DNA from: Pseudomicrostroma phylloplanum
Taxonomy: Eukaryota > Basidiomycota > Exobasidiomycetes > Microstromatales
DNA length: 64,000 nucleotides
Assembly: GCA_039545275.1 (NCBI GenBank)
Contig: BCHS01000017.1
Span: 124,001-188,000, forward strand
Direction of reading: 5' to 3'
Below are positions 47,468 to 57,836 of the stretch, piece by piece. A model generated the notes under the pieces. The model worked only from the letters and a program-made list of their open reading frames with translations, did no database searches and was not told the origin of the DNA. How positions within the stretch are numbered: the first letter of the stretch is position 1; each line of letters starts with the position of its first letter. Both the position numbers and the translations under genes were made by a program.

Positions 47468-49123
47468 ATGTCTCATTCAAAGAAGGTACCTCTTAACATT
47501 CGATCCTTTGAGGACGACAACTACGGCACCGGTGGCACATACACCACCTCCAACGGTGTCAATGTCACCCACCCTTACGAGTCGCAGCGAGTCGGCTCCA
47601 AGGGCCCTCTCCTGCTTGGTGACTTCCACTTGGTAGACCTCCTCTCGCACTTCGACCGAGAGCGTATTCCCGAGCGTGTTGTACACGCCAAGGGAGGTGG
47701 AGCCCACGGTGTCTACCGCACCACCCACCCCATTCCCCACCTCACCCGCGCTGGCATCTTTTCCGAGAAGAAGGAGTGCCCCGTCACCGTCCGATTCTCC
47801 ACCGTCGGTGGCGAGAGCGGATCGCCCGACGTCGCTCGTGACCCTCGTGGTTTCTCCGTCAAGTTCAGGACCGAGGAGGGCAACATGGACTGGGTCTACA
47901 ACAACACCCCCATCTTCTTCCTGCGTGACGCAGCCAAGTTCCCCCACTTCATTCACACCCAGAAGCGCCACCCCGCTACCCACGCCACCCACTCCGACGA
48001 CTCGACTGCCTTCTGGGACTACGTCGGACAGGACCCCGAGTCCATCCACCAGATGCTCTACATGTTCGGTGACCGTGGACGACCCAAGTCGTGGCGCCAC
48101 ATGCAGGGTTACTCTGGCCACACCTTCAAGTTCGCCACCGAGGACTCGTGGCACTACTGCCAGATCCACATCCTGTCCGACCAGGGTGTGCAGAACTACG
48201 AGGACGACTCTGAGGCTGATGCTCAGTCTCCCGATGCTCACCAGCTTGACCTGTTCAACGCCATCGAGAAGGGAGAATACCCCTCGTGGACCGTCTACTA
48301 CCAGATCATGACTCCTCAGGAGTCTCTGGAGACTGACGTCAACGTCCTGGACCTGACCAAGACTTGGCCACGAGACAAGTTCCCTCTGCACGAGCTGGGC
48401 AAGATCGAGCTGAACCAGAACGTCGAGAACTACTTTGCCGAGATTGAGCAGGTTGCCTTCAACCCTGCCCACCTTGTGCCCGGATTCGAGCCCTCGGCCG
48501 ATCCCGTGCTGCAGTCTCGTCTGTTCTCCTACCCCGACACCCACCGCCACCGTATCGGCCCCAACTACCAGCAGCTGCCCGTCAACCAGCCCAGCAAGAA
48601 GGTCGGCAACATCTACAACTTCCAGCGTGATGGATCCATGGCCTTCTACAACCAGGGTAGCCGCCCCAACTACCTGAGCTCCATTCAGCCACCTCAGCTG
48701 GCCGCTAGGTCCATCGAGGTCGAGAAGATTGCTCAGCACGAGGGCAAGGAGAGGCTCTACCTCTCCGGCATCGTCGACGGTGACTTCGACCAGGCCAAGG
48801 CCCTCTACAGCCGTGTCATGGACTCTGCCCAGCGCGAGCGTGTCAAGCAGCGCCTGGCAGGCCACATGGCCACCTGCACCTCCAAGGACGTGCTGGCCCA
48901 GGCCATTTCCATCTGGCACCAGGTCGACGCTGACCTTGCCAAGCACCTGGCAAAGGAGAACGGCATCACGTCGTACGAGACCGACATCACCAAGATGACC
49001 TTCCTCGGATCGCACAACTGGACCGGTGGCAACAAGCCCAAGAGCGAGGATGAGAGGCAGGACGACAATGGTGGATCCGCCGTCACCGCCCTCGCCAACA
49101 AGGCAAAGGCCGCTGCCCTATAG
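47468..49123 (+). CDS. Monofunctional heme catalase
   Basis: Catalase splits hydrogen peroxide into water and oxygen. This intronless frame gives 551 residues, within the small-subunit clade range. The catalytic His lies in ERVVHAKGGGAHGVY, the distal Asn in GFSVKFRTEEGNMDWVYNN, and the heme-ligand Tyr in RLFSYPDTHRHRIG. NADPH-binding region residues follow (INQP-like PVNQPSKK). The C-terminus, KAKAAAL, is not a good peroxisomal signal, so a cytosolic enzyme like yeast Ctt1 is more likely. Codon use is strongly C-ending, unlike most neighbours, which points to high expression. The bias also leaves a spurious 512-codon open frame on the other strand. Confidence 0.97.
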   Translation: MSHSKKVPLNIRSFEDDNYGTGGTYTTSNGVNVTHPYESQRVGSKGPLLLGDFHLVDLLSHFDRERIPERVVHAKGGGAHGVYRTTHPIPHLTRAGIFSEKKECPVTVRFSTVGGESGSPDVARDPRGFSVKFRTEEGNMDWVYNNTPIFFLRDAAKFPHFIHTQKRHPATHATHSDDSTAFWDYVGQDPESIHQMLYMFGDRGRPKSWRHMQGYSGHTFKFATEDSWHYCQIHILSDQGVQNYEDDSEADAQSPDAHQLDLFNAIEKGEYPSWTVYYQIMTPQESLETDVNVLDLTKTWPRDKFPLHELGKIELNQNVENYFAEIEQVAFNPAHLVPGFEPSADPVLQSRLFSYPDTHRHRIGPNYQQLPVNQPSKKVGNIYNFQRDGSMAFYNQGSRPNYLSSIQPPQLAARSIEVEKIAQHEGKERLYLSGIVDGDFDQAKALYSRVMDSAQRERVKQRLAGHMATCTSKDVLAQAISIWHQVDADLAKHLAKENGITSYETDITKMTFLGSHNWTGGNKPKSEDERQDDNGGSAVTALANKAKAAAL

Positions 49124-49549
49124 ATGCTCAGCGTAGTAATCAAATAAAGTAGTAGTCGGTCGGAATCGTTTGTAATGTAGTGTCTCTTTTCGTTGTATCC
49201 CCCTCTTTCTCTTACATTCTCAATCTTAAACGAGTCTTTTGAGTAACCTAGCTTTGAAATCGTGTGATGTATGTCTGGGTGTGTCATCCCAATCTACTAT
49301 ATTTAGAAGTGCTCAAAGTCAATTGACAGGTGGTCCCCTCGGTGCAGGCAATGACGCGGCAAGCAGGAGGCACAAACTCTCCATTAGGGTATAGAAATCT
49401 ACTAGCGCCAGTACAACATGGAAGAGGATCACCACAACCTTCTAGCCCTCCCTGTCCCACACAAGTACATCCTCTCCCACCCCTGTCCGTCCCTTCTCTT
49501 CCCTGACCTCCTTGCCACCTCCAGCACCATCATCCATCCCCGTGCGCCT
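49124..49549. other. Convergent spacer catalase / AAGAB homolog
   Basis: This 426-nt spacer lies between convergent genes. It is AT-rich for its first ~180 nt, as expected for the catalase 3' end, and includes a poly(A)-signal-like AATAAA. No gene is seen. Confidence 0.6.
49143..49148 (+). terminator. AATAAA polyadenylation-signal-like element
   Basis: AATAAA lies 20 nt after the catalase stop codon, in an AT-rich tract. It could act as the positioning element for 3' end formation. The short distance leaves a very short 3' untranslated region. Confidence 0.4.
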
Positions 49550-51649
49550 CTATTCTAACCGCTCACCAAACTCTGCAGAGTGAGGGAAAGAGTGGAAAGG
49601 ACCCTGCGCTGAGGAGGACGGGTCGACTGCCTCGGCATCTGCATCGTCTCTGAGCTCTTCCGCCGGTTGGGGTTCCGTCCCCGTTTCGGGCCAGTCGAAG
49701 GAAGGAGCGACACGCTCCACGTCAGCATCGCCGACGCTGTCGCTATCAATGGCCCCTTCTCCTTTCGCTCGACTTTGACCCTCTCGGTCCTCCTTGCTTC
49801 TCCTCGCATCCACAGCGGGCTTGTAGTGCGGATGACGACTGAGCTCCTCATCGAAGCCGAATGAAGCTGGTCCGACATTGGCGCCCTCACCTTCGCCTTC
49901 GCGACCGCCGCTGCTGGCGGTAGCGGTAGCGCTGATGAATTCGTCAAAGTCATCGTCAAAGGCATCGCCGCTGCTAGCTCGTGCCGGTAGACTTGCATTG
50001 TGCAGAGCATTCGCTTGAGCATCAGATTTGAGGTCTTCGAAGCCTACACCTCCCCTACTTGTGCTAGCGGTAGCGCCAGGCCAGTCTCCATCCTCATTCT
50101 GGAGCCATTCCTCGAGCTTGCGCAGCGCTTCGGCTTGATTGCGGTTGCGTTCCTCTTCGCTCTCTGGTAGTGTGTTTCCTCCTCCCCTGTGGTCCCCTTG
50201 AGCGCCGGGTTGGCCGGTGGAAGGGGCGGGTTCCCCTTCTCGCTTTTCGCCAATCCCCACTTGCTCGGCAAACTGATACTTCTCAAAGTCGGCAATGCTG
50301 GCGAGGAAGCGCCTGGCGAGCTCCTCGTCCTGCGCCGTTGGCTCGGCGTGGGCCCCTCCGCCTAGGCCCACGTCCGGGCCGCCTGCAGAGGCAGAGGCGG
50401 GTGAGAGGAAGGAGCCACTAGGGAGGTTGAGGTCTAGTCGACGGAAGAGGGAGTCCAGCTCGGCGTCGAGACCTGCGTCCACTTCTTCTCCGTCTTGGTC
50501 CATGCTTGAATTAGCGTCCAGGACTTGCGAGAGAGCAGCGAGACGATCGCGAGGCAGTGCTTTCGTCGACGTAGTTGCAGAAGCTGAGGGGTCGGCTAGG
50601 CTGCCTGCTCTCGCCTGAGTTGCTGTGCCGGCGGACCTGTCTTTTCTGACCAGACCGGGCCACATATTCGCCTCGAGTGCTTCTTTCACCCTCTCTAGAC
50701 CGGCGGCTTCATCGTCTGCTTCGTCATTGTCGTCTGACTCAGAAAGGGACAGAGCATCCTCTCCTTCCTCCGCGCTCCCTTCGCTGGCCGAACCATCAAG
50801 CAGAGCAGTCGAAGCCGAACTCATACCTCCTCCTGGCACTCCAGATTCAGAGTCTGCCCCGAGATCGATGTACTCCCATCCATTCTGGGCATAGAGGTCG
50901 AGTAGAGCATCCCGACTGGCAGGCTTGCCTTGGGAAGACCTGCTGGAGTGAGCATCCACGATGGACGGCAGCGATATGACGGTAGATACAGCCAGGCCGA
51001 AGCCCATGGGCATCTCTGCTTCTACTGTCGGTGTGGATGTCCCTGCCTGTGAAAGCGAGGCTGATGTCGATTGCGATAAGCTTGCGTCTTGTATTTCAGC
51101 ATCTTCGTATATCCGTTGCTCGTCCGCACACCTCTGTAGCGCCCCAAGAACTCTCTCGTGCTCCTTCAAGGTCTGACCTCCTCGCACAACCAGTACAACG
51201 GCTGTGACGTCCTTTGTCTCCTCCCTGAGTTGCGCCTGTAGCTCTTCCTCCCTCTCACGCCTCTTTGTCTGCGTAGCTGCCCCTCTTGAGGGCACAGGCG
51301 AGGATGAAGCCGATGGTAGAGAGACGAGCCGAAAGTGCACGTCTGCGGTGTAGTAGGCGTTGTCGATTGTCCAAGGTATTCGAGATGTAGAGGGCGCGTC
51401 TGCACTGCCTGAAGGTGGAGCAGCAGGTCTCGTCGTCACGAAAGAAGAGGAGCCATCCTCGTCTTCGTCATTTTCATTGTCGTCATGTACTATATCTGAT
51501 AGCCTGATCTGTTCTCCCGTGCCTTCATGGTGTGAGCTTCCAGTGATGGAATGTACGAGCTGCTCGAGAGACGTCAGGGGGACTTCGCCCGTAGATAGGA
51601 CGAGAATCCTTCCCGAGCGATCGTCCGTTCCGTCATCCAGGGAAGACAT
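49550..51649 (-). CDS. Alpha/gamma-adaptin-binding protein p34 (AAGAB/Irc6) homolog
   Basis: AAGAB proteins are chaperones for AP-1 and AP-2 clathrin adaptor assembly. This intronless frame from ATG 51649 gives 699 residues. The N-terminus is a degenerate small-GTPase-like fold (RILVLSTGEVPLTSLEQLV, then WTIDNAYYTADVHFRLVSLP, VTAVVLVVRG). The best signature is mid-protein: NGWEYIDLGADSESGVPGG and later GLERVKEALEANMWPGL, the conserved adaptin-binding segment. The remainder is acidic, low-complexity sequence with short helices (DAELDSLFRRLDLNLPSG). It is about twice the length of animal AAGAB because of serine/glutamate-rich insertions. The gene is divergent from the HIT gene, 244 nt apart. 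Confidence 0.8.
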   Translation of the reverse strand: MSSLDDGTDDRSGRILVLSTGEVPLTSLEQLVHSITGSSHHEGTGEQIRLSDIVHDDNENDEDEDGSSSFVTTRPAAPPSGSADAPSTSRIPWTIDNAYYTADVHFRLVSLPSASSSPVPSRGAATQTKRREREEELQAQLREETKDVTAVVLVVRGGQTLKEHERVLGALQRCADEQRIYEDAEIQDASLSQSTSASLSQAGTSTPTVEAEMPMGFGLAVSTVISLPSIVDAHSSRSSQGKPASRDALLDLYAQNGWEYIDLGADSESGVPGGGMSSASTALLDGSASEGSAEEGEDALSLSESDDNDEADDEAAGLERVKEALEANMWPGLVRKDRSAGTATQARAGSLADPSASATTSTKALPRDRLAALSQVLDANSSMDQDGEEVDAGLDAELDSLFRRLDLNLPSGSFLSPASASAGGPDVGLGGGAHAEPTAQDEELARRFLASIADFEKYQFAEQVGIGEKREGEPAPSTGQPGAQGDHRGGGNTLPESEEERNRNQAEALRKLEEWLQNEDGDWPGATASTSRGGVGFEDLKSDAQANALHNASLPARASSGDAFDDDFDEFISATATASSGGREGEGEGANVGPASFGFDEELSRHPHYKPAVDARRSKEDREGQSRAKGEGAIDSDSVGDADVERVAPSFDWPETGTEPQPAEELRDDADAEAVDPSSSAQGPFHSFPHSAEFGERLE

Positions 51650-51893
51650 TGCAAGCCGCACCAGTAGTCAAAGAACACTCGAGAATGGGATGATTGGATA
51701 GGATGAGTAGAGGTGTCCGAAGGATGTCCTGGCCGTCCTTCTTTTGTTCCTCGTGTGCTTTCAGTCTCCACTTTGCTCCTTTCCGCGTCTCTTTCCGTCA
51801 GCGGCTTGCGGGGGTCCTGTAGAGGCATATCCACACCTCGCCCATAGCCGGGTGACTTCTCTGATTCCAAACCGTCCTTGCAACCCTCTAGCA

Positions 51894-52742
51894 ATGACCT
51901 CACACACTCTTGCCGCCTTCCGTTCTCCCACTCGAGAGCAATCCCAAGCGCAGCAGTCCGAATGCACCTTCTGCCAGATCGCCTCTGGCTCTACTCCTGC
52001 CCACACAGTGTACGAGGACGCAGAGACGCTCGCCTTCCTCGACATCCTGCCTATTCGCAAGGGACACACGCTGGTGGTGCCTAAGCGACATATTGGAACG
52101 CTGGGAGAGATGGACGATGAGGCGGCTGAGGCTGTTGCTAGGACGCTTGTGAAGGTCACGAGAGGGGTGGGGCGAGGTGAGTGAGGTGTGCTGTGGTCTG
52201 GCTGCGAGGCAAGAAAGGGGTGCCGTACCGTTTGCCAGAAGCTGATGACCCTGGGCCTTGATGTCCTTCAGCAATGGGAGACGATCGATTGCAGGCAATC
52301 ACAAATCAGGTGAGTAGCTGGCAGCTTTGTGTCAACCTTATGGTACCATCATACGCTTGTAGTGTGTTCCTGACCGTCGATGCCACGCACTCCTCGCACA
52401 GGGATACGCACAGATTGTGCCGCATGTGAGGAGCTCTTCCGATGCCCGCTTACGCCCAACATGTCTTCGGCTGACTCTCTTCTTTTCCCCGCACAGGTTC
52501 ACTTCCATGTAGTGCCAGCTCCACCTATACCCGGCTCCTTCTCCTCCTCTTCCTCTAGTAGCCCTAAGACGACGTCTCCCGGCAAGAGCCAAAGCCTACG
52601 GAAATCCAACCCTCTGAGTCTGTTTGGTCATGGACGTGAAGAGCTCGACGACGATGAGGCTGCTGTGCTCGCAGAAAGGATACGCGAGGGGATTCACCAG
52701 ACGGAGGAGGAGAGACGATCGCCGGGCAAGGCGAAGCTATAA
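51894..52742 (+). CDS. HIT-family nucleotide hydrolase
   Basis: HIT proteins hydrolyse dinucleotides or nucleoside phosphoramidates. Exons 51894-52176, 52272-52309, 52403-52426 and 52497-52742 give 196 residues. The joins are exact: a 38-nt exon encodes MGDDRLQAITNQ, and a 24-nt exon encodes GYAQIVPH, which the last exon completes as VPH|VHFHVVP, the histidine triad. The N-terminal half has CTFCQIASGSTPAHTVYEDA and AFLDILPIRKGHTLVVPKRH, typical of the HINT/HNT branch. After the triad the protein has a ~75-residue serine-rich and charged tail. Substrate is unknown; a yeast Hnt1-type activity is the likeliest. Confidence 0.9.
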
Positions 52743-52792
52743 GATCGCACCCCTTCGCGACAAAAGGAAAGGCCAATGCATACATTATACCC

Positions 52793-54251
52793 TCAAGTCC
52801 TGAGGCCCAACTCCCAGGTCCTACAACTCGCCTCCTCCTCTCCCTCCTTGATCGACAAGAGGTCCCCACCTCCCGCCTTTGCTCCCACAGTCCTCACATG
52901 TCGGTAGCCCTTCCACTCGCGAGGGTGAAACTGGAAGGAGCGCCAGACATCGTATCCCCTATCCTTCCTCTTCTGTCCTCCCAACCCTCCTCCTCCACCT
53001 GGATGCTCCTTTGTACTCCCACCTTCCTGCTCGGGAAAGTGCTCGCGGACATCTTCGATGGTGGGCGCTTTCTGGCCCTTGGGCAGAGCAGGCGCGCTTG
53101 CTACCACTAGGGGGAGCATGGAGGTGAGACGGGTAGCGAGGTGATTGAGCTGCCAGAGGGTGTAGGGTTTTGACTCGCGGAGCGTCACTAGGACCGAGCC
53201 TGCGCGAGGAGCCGATGGCGGTGGGTAGGGCGTTGTGGAGGATGAGGCGTTTGTGGTTGTAGCCACTGAGGTTGCCTCGTGAGGGAGGGGGACGTCTGCT
53301 AGATCGTTGTCCATGAGGGCCTCTTCTTCGTCGAGATGTCCGAGAGGCGAAAGAGCTCCCTCGACTCCTTCTTCTGTGCCGTCCTCAGCGGCCTCTCCAT
53401 CGTCCTCATCGTCGTCCTCTCCCTTCCTCTTCTTGCTCTTCGCACCTCCCTGCTCATTCAACAGCGCATACCTCGGCTTCTCTCCACTAGTCAGCAGGGG
53501 CGCCACCGACACGAGGAATCGCAGCAGTAGCAGCTGATTGGCCAGTATATTCCTCCTCTCGTCTTTATGTCCCATCCCTACATGTGGGAATCCAAACCAG
53601 ACCTTGTTCACCCCACCTGCCCGCTCCACCCACCTGCGCAAGGGCTTGTCGCTCTGTAGAGCCCCGGCATCGATGTTGAACCGGAGGATGTCCACGCCTG
53701 CTGGACAGAGAGAGCGAATTTGGGCTAGGTGCGAGGCGGCGAGCGGGTATTTGGCCACGCAGGAGGACTCGCTATCGAAGGATGTCGAGAGGATTCGGTT
53801 TGGTGGGTGGGAATGAGGGCTTGAGAGGAGAGAGAGAGTGAAGGAGAAGTCGCCTGGTCGTACCAAGCGGGAGTCGGGTGCGGGCGCGAAGTTAAGCGGG
53901 GAGAGTTAGCCAAAGCCGTCGGCGCATCCCTAGTAGAGCTTCTCCCTGCTTACCTTCGCCCACTAGGAGGATCGTGTCGTCCTTCTCAAAAGGGTCCACG
54001 CTCCTCTTCTTCCCCTTGTCTGTCCTCTTGACCAGACTTTCGTCAATCTCTTCTGTCTCCTCTGCTGCTCCTACTGTCAATTTCCTCCTCTTAAGAGCCT
54101 GCTGCCGCTTCTTACTAGCGTTGCCAGAAGCAGAGGCCTTAACGCTGTCCGCCTTGCGCTCCTGGGCCGCCTGCACCTTCTCTTCGTGCGCCTTTTGGGC
54201 TTTCTTGAGGTTGTGCGACGCAAGCGCGGACTTGAGGTTCTTCTTCGCCAT
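52793..54251 (-). CDS. BMT5: Bmt5-like 25S rRNA uridine-N3 methyltransferase
   Basis: Bmt5 methylates a uridine of 25S rRNA in the nucleolus with S-adenosylmethionine. Exon 1 is 54251-53954 and exon 2 is 53853-52793; the 100-nt intron (GTAAGC...GACCAG) rebuilds ILLVGEG|DFSFTLSLL, the family's SAM-binding motif. The product is 452 residues. A basic, coiled N-terminus (MAKKNLKSALASHNLKKAQK) suits nucleolar import. The Rossmann fold continues with LSTSFDSE, DILRFNIDA and KVWFGFPHVGMGHKDERRN, another hallmark. Acidic insertions lie in the middle and a conserved RESKPYTLWQL segment follows. It is divergent from CGR1, also an rRNA-processing gene; its stop codon lies only 50 nt from that of the HIT gene. 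Confidence 0.9.
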
Positions 54252-54557
54252 TGTCAATGGAAATTCCTCGGAGAAAGGTCAGCCGCAAAGAGATGGGGAG
54301 TGGATGATTGATGGATGGTAGTCTATCCTACGAGCGGTGCAAGGGAAGGTCTGATCTGATCGCCAGTCGCAGACGAAGCGGAAAGGGAGAATTTTGGGCG
54401 GAGTCGCACTTGCACTCGCAGCCCGGCGGGGGCCAATTCTGCAAGATTTCTGGCAGCCGAGGCCCCGGACTTCTCGATGAGGCCTGTCCTTCCTCTACGC
54501 TTTTGAAGTGTGCCATCATTGACATTATCAAGTCTGGTATCAGAGAAGATCGCAGTC
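54252..54557. promoter_or_regulatory. Bidirectional promoter region BMT5 / CGR1
   Basis: This 306-nt region lies between two divergent ribosome-biogenesis genes, so a shared control is plausible. No specific motif stands out by eye. Confidence 0.5.
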
Positions 54558-55071
54558 ATGACAGAGTGAGTATGACTCTGAATCCCTGAGCTGGTCGCAG
54601 CCTCTAACCCTCCCTGTGCCGCCCCTGCCCCGCCCCGTCTCCCCAGCCCTACCCCCTCAAGCAGCAAGCTCTCCTCCCTCCCCACTCCCCCTCCACCCAC
54701 CCAAATTCAAGGCAAAGTCAAGAAAACCTCCTGGGATCGCCGTACTGCCGAGCGAGAGAGACATGCCGCCATGAAGGAGAAAGAGCGTGAGATCAAGGGG
54801 GCCAAGGAGCAGGAGGAGACGCGTAAGAGAGAGGAGAGGGTTGAGAGGAGGAGAAAGGTTGAGGAGAGGGAGAGGATTGAGAGGATGGCGGAGAAGGTGA
54901 GTACTTCGGTCGCGCAGAGAGGCCGATGGCGGGGCGAAGAGATAGTACGGGATGTTGAGAGCTGACCCTGAACTACTACTCCTTGTCTGACCGCAACAGA
55001 TGAGCGCAAAGCGTCTGGAGAGGAAGAAGAAGAAGATGGGAATCGCCAACAAGAAGGTCTCGCATGGATAG
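54558..55071 (+). CDS. CGR1: Cgr1-like rRNA-processing protein
   Basis: Cgr1 is a small nucleolar protein needed for 60S subunit rRNA processing. Exons 54558-54565, 54647-54896 and 55000-55071 give 109 residues, close to yeast (120). The protein is almost all charged coiled-coil: GKVKKTSWDRRTAERHAAMK, then KEREIKGAKEQEETRKREER, RIERMAEK|MSAKRLERKK and a basic end. The last join (GAGAAG|ATGAGC) is exact. The first exon has only 8 nt, ATGACAGA, spliced to CCCTACC; it is the only combination I found that gives an ATG in phase without a stop. That first exon is less sure than the rest. Confidence 0.82.
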
Positions 55072-55533
55072 ACAGAGGGCTTAGCACAGCGTTCCTCAAA
55101 CACCCTCTGCTCATGCGGTTCAGCTGGTGCAATATGCTCCCAGTCTGTACACCCATCGAAGTGCTCGCACATCGCCGGCGCACAATTCACATATGATATC
55201 ACCTCACACTGCAACAAACTCCCTCGTGTGCAAAGACAGGTTCATGCGATGCCATGTAGTACGCAGATATGCAGGAGATTGAGGCGGAGCAGAGGATTAC
55301 AGGGTGAAGAAGGAGAAAGAGGCGCGAGCGATGAGGGGTATGACGATGGAAGAGCAACAGACGGAGCAAGAAAGGGAAGAGGTTCTTCGAAGAAGAAGAC
55401 GAGAAGAGAAGAGGGAGGTCCTCCTTCAAGGAGGTCCAGGGAAGAGACAGCCGATCTTGCTTGACTGAAGGGTTCGCTCTCCTAATGTAGAGTCCAGCCT
55501 GCTTCTCTGCAGCATTTCTCTTGAGACGACGGA
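55072..55533. other. Spacer CGR1 / homeodomain gene with charged short frames
   Basis: This 462-nt spacer lies between convergent genes. A plus-strand frame at about 55285-55467 reads as a very charged helix (VKKEKEARAMRGM, EEQQTEQEREEVLRRRR) but has a stop just upstream and no clear start. It may be an exon of an unmodelled small gene. I could not build one with consistent splice sites. Confidence 0.35.
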
Positions 55534-57836
55534 TCAAAGCGACCTCGGGCTAATCAGGTGAGCTATCCCTGGCAGCTTGCAAACTTGCGCAGCCTGCCCT
55601 CCTCGTCCCTCTCCGTTGTGCTCTCCCAATTCATGCCAAGCCTTGCCAGCCGTAGGGCCCTCCGGGCCCGCACTGCCCAGCAAGCTCAGGATGGGCGGAA
55701 GGGTCAGCGCGTCCTCTTCCTCCAGAGAGAGAAGACTCATCGAGCGGAGGCGTGCTCCATAGGCAGAGTGGTGAGGAGGCGACAGGCTTGGCGATCTGGC
55801 CGCACAGCTGTACGGCGAGTGATGTTGATCGTGCGAGTCGGCCTGACTCCGTTCGCTAGCGCGCACCTTGGTGGCGTCGGTGAGACCTGAGAAGCTGCCA
55901 CAGGGCGATCGTGTGTGACCTGAGAAGCCATCAGTCCCTTCGGCAAGTCTGTAGGATGTTGCAGCGTGGCGGTGCCCGTATGCCATGGTGGCAGCTTTCT
56001 TTGCGCTTCCTAGCTCGATCTCGATAGGCTGAGGAATGTCCGAGAGAGCATGCTGGAGCTGCTCCATATCCAAAGGACGCTGTGAAAGAGTTTCTGGACC
56101 GGTGGCATCACTTGTGCTCTCGCCTTCTTGCGGACTCTCGACAGGCGGACTGGTGCATATAAGGCTACTGAGGCTGCCGTCCATGTTGTGCATACCGGAA
56201 GTCAGCGAGGGTAGGGAGAGAGCACTGCCTATGCTCTCACCGCGGTAGGGGGAAACCCTGCCATTGGAGCCTTGTCGTCCTCGGGTACTCATGGAAGAGG
56301 AGGGGGAGCTGTTGCGTTGCAGGTGTGCGGACTGACATCTGTCTGATGACTGCATTTGTGCGAAAGCAGGGCGAACGAGATCCTCGCTGATGTCGCTTCT
56401 TCGCCTGATCGAGCTGGTGATTGCCTGAATCGAAGGAAGTGACGTCCATGTCAAACCACGGCTGGGGGAACTTCCATGCAAGCGACCGAATTGTCTTTGC
56501 CCTCCTGAAGCCATCTCCATCAGGTCCCTCCGTCGTGATAGCACTTGTATTGCGGACGGGCTGAGGCTCTCCGATTGGGCGCATCGAGACGATGAGCCAC
56601 TTGGTCGTCTGTGCTCATACGGTGCGCTGTGCTGATGTCTGTCATGTGTTGACCAAGAAGCTCGTGCAAAATCACTGCTGGATTCGCTGTGCCTGTGCAG
56701 GGGAGGACATGCTGAAGGATGCTGCAGAGGTAGACCACTTCGAACGAGGTCAAACGCACGACGACCTCGGAGCGAGCCGTAAGCCAGGGTACCAGCTCGT
56801 GGACGGGTCGTAGCCGACACGTCGAGCCTGGGAGTTCTGCTGCGAGGAGGTGCTTCGTGACTCCTCCTGACTTGAGGATGAGGAGGTGGGAAGCTGAAGG
56901 CGGATAGATGCGATTGAGAGGGGCGTAGGGCTGTTGTGAGGCTTCTCTCGAGGTCGACCCTCCTCGACCTCTCGGTCGGCACGCTGAGAGGATCGGATGA
57001 TACTGCGACATGGCGGCGTTCAGGCTGAGTGCGATGCTGAGTCAATAGATCTGGGGAGGCCAGTGTTGGGAGTCTCGTATCTTCACTGTTGCGGCGTAGA
57101 TCAACGGTTGCTGTAGGTGGCGACTGCAACGCTAATCTGTCTCGCGGGCTCCGAGCAAGCTCCAGGTGATCGAGCCTTCTGCCCTCCAGCTCTTCGGCGT
57201 GCACGTCTCTGCTATCGATAGAGCCTGCAGTAGATCGTTGGTGATACTGCTGACGATGTCTTTCGCTGCTCCTGAAGCTCCTGGCTGAGGAGGATCTGTT
57301 GTGGAGTTCAGCTGCTTCGTCTTCGTTCTGGTGCATATCCTCAGAATTGGGAGACCTGAGGCTTCTTGATGTCGGAGGCTTTGCGGCGATGGTCATCTGG
57401 CTTCCGAGGGTCGAATGGTATCTTCGTGCGCCCTTGAATAGATTACCACCAAGGCGCTTGTGCTTTTGTCGCACATTCTGGAACCACACCTGTGTGCAAC
57501 AAGACAGCAGATGAGTTTGAAGGGCGGCCATTTCTGTCAATACGTTACTCGATCCTAGGTGCCCATACTGCTCACCACAGCCCTTGTGCAACTCACCTGC
57601 ACTTTCCTAGGGGAGATGCCCAGCTGTTGCGCAGCAGCTTCTCTGACACTTGTAGAGGGGAATGCGGTCTTTGCGAGGATCCTGTGAAGTATCTCAGTCT
57701 GCTCTTGAGTCAGAAGAGTCCTGGCTCTTTTCTTGCCCGGTTCATCTTTGAGAAAGAGACACTGATCCTCAGGGGACAGGTTTCGCCCATCCGTCTGGGT
57801 CGTTGAGGTGCTTTCAGAGGGGGGAATTTCGGACAT
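55534..57836 (-). CDS. Homeodomain transcription factor
   Basis: Exon 1 is 57836-57597 and exon 2 is 57489-55534; the 107-nt intron (GTGAGT...CACAG) joins in phase 0 for 731 residues. The homeodomain covers residues ~35-93: KKRARTLLTQEQTEILHRIL, then AAQQLGISPRKVQ|VWFQNVRQKHKR. The intron falls inside recognition helix 3. Asn51, which contacts DNA, is present, but position 52, normally Arg, is Val. The rest is a long Ser/Arg/His-rich region with no other domain, as is common in fungal regulators. It is a single typical 60-residue homeodomain without the TALE insertion, so it is not an HD1-type mating factor by this feature. Targets are unknown. Confidence 0.88.

Noticed and set aside
47477..49015. 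512-codon minus-strand open frame across catalase
   Set aside because: It mirrors the strongly biased catalase codons and has no family likeness.
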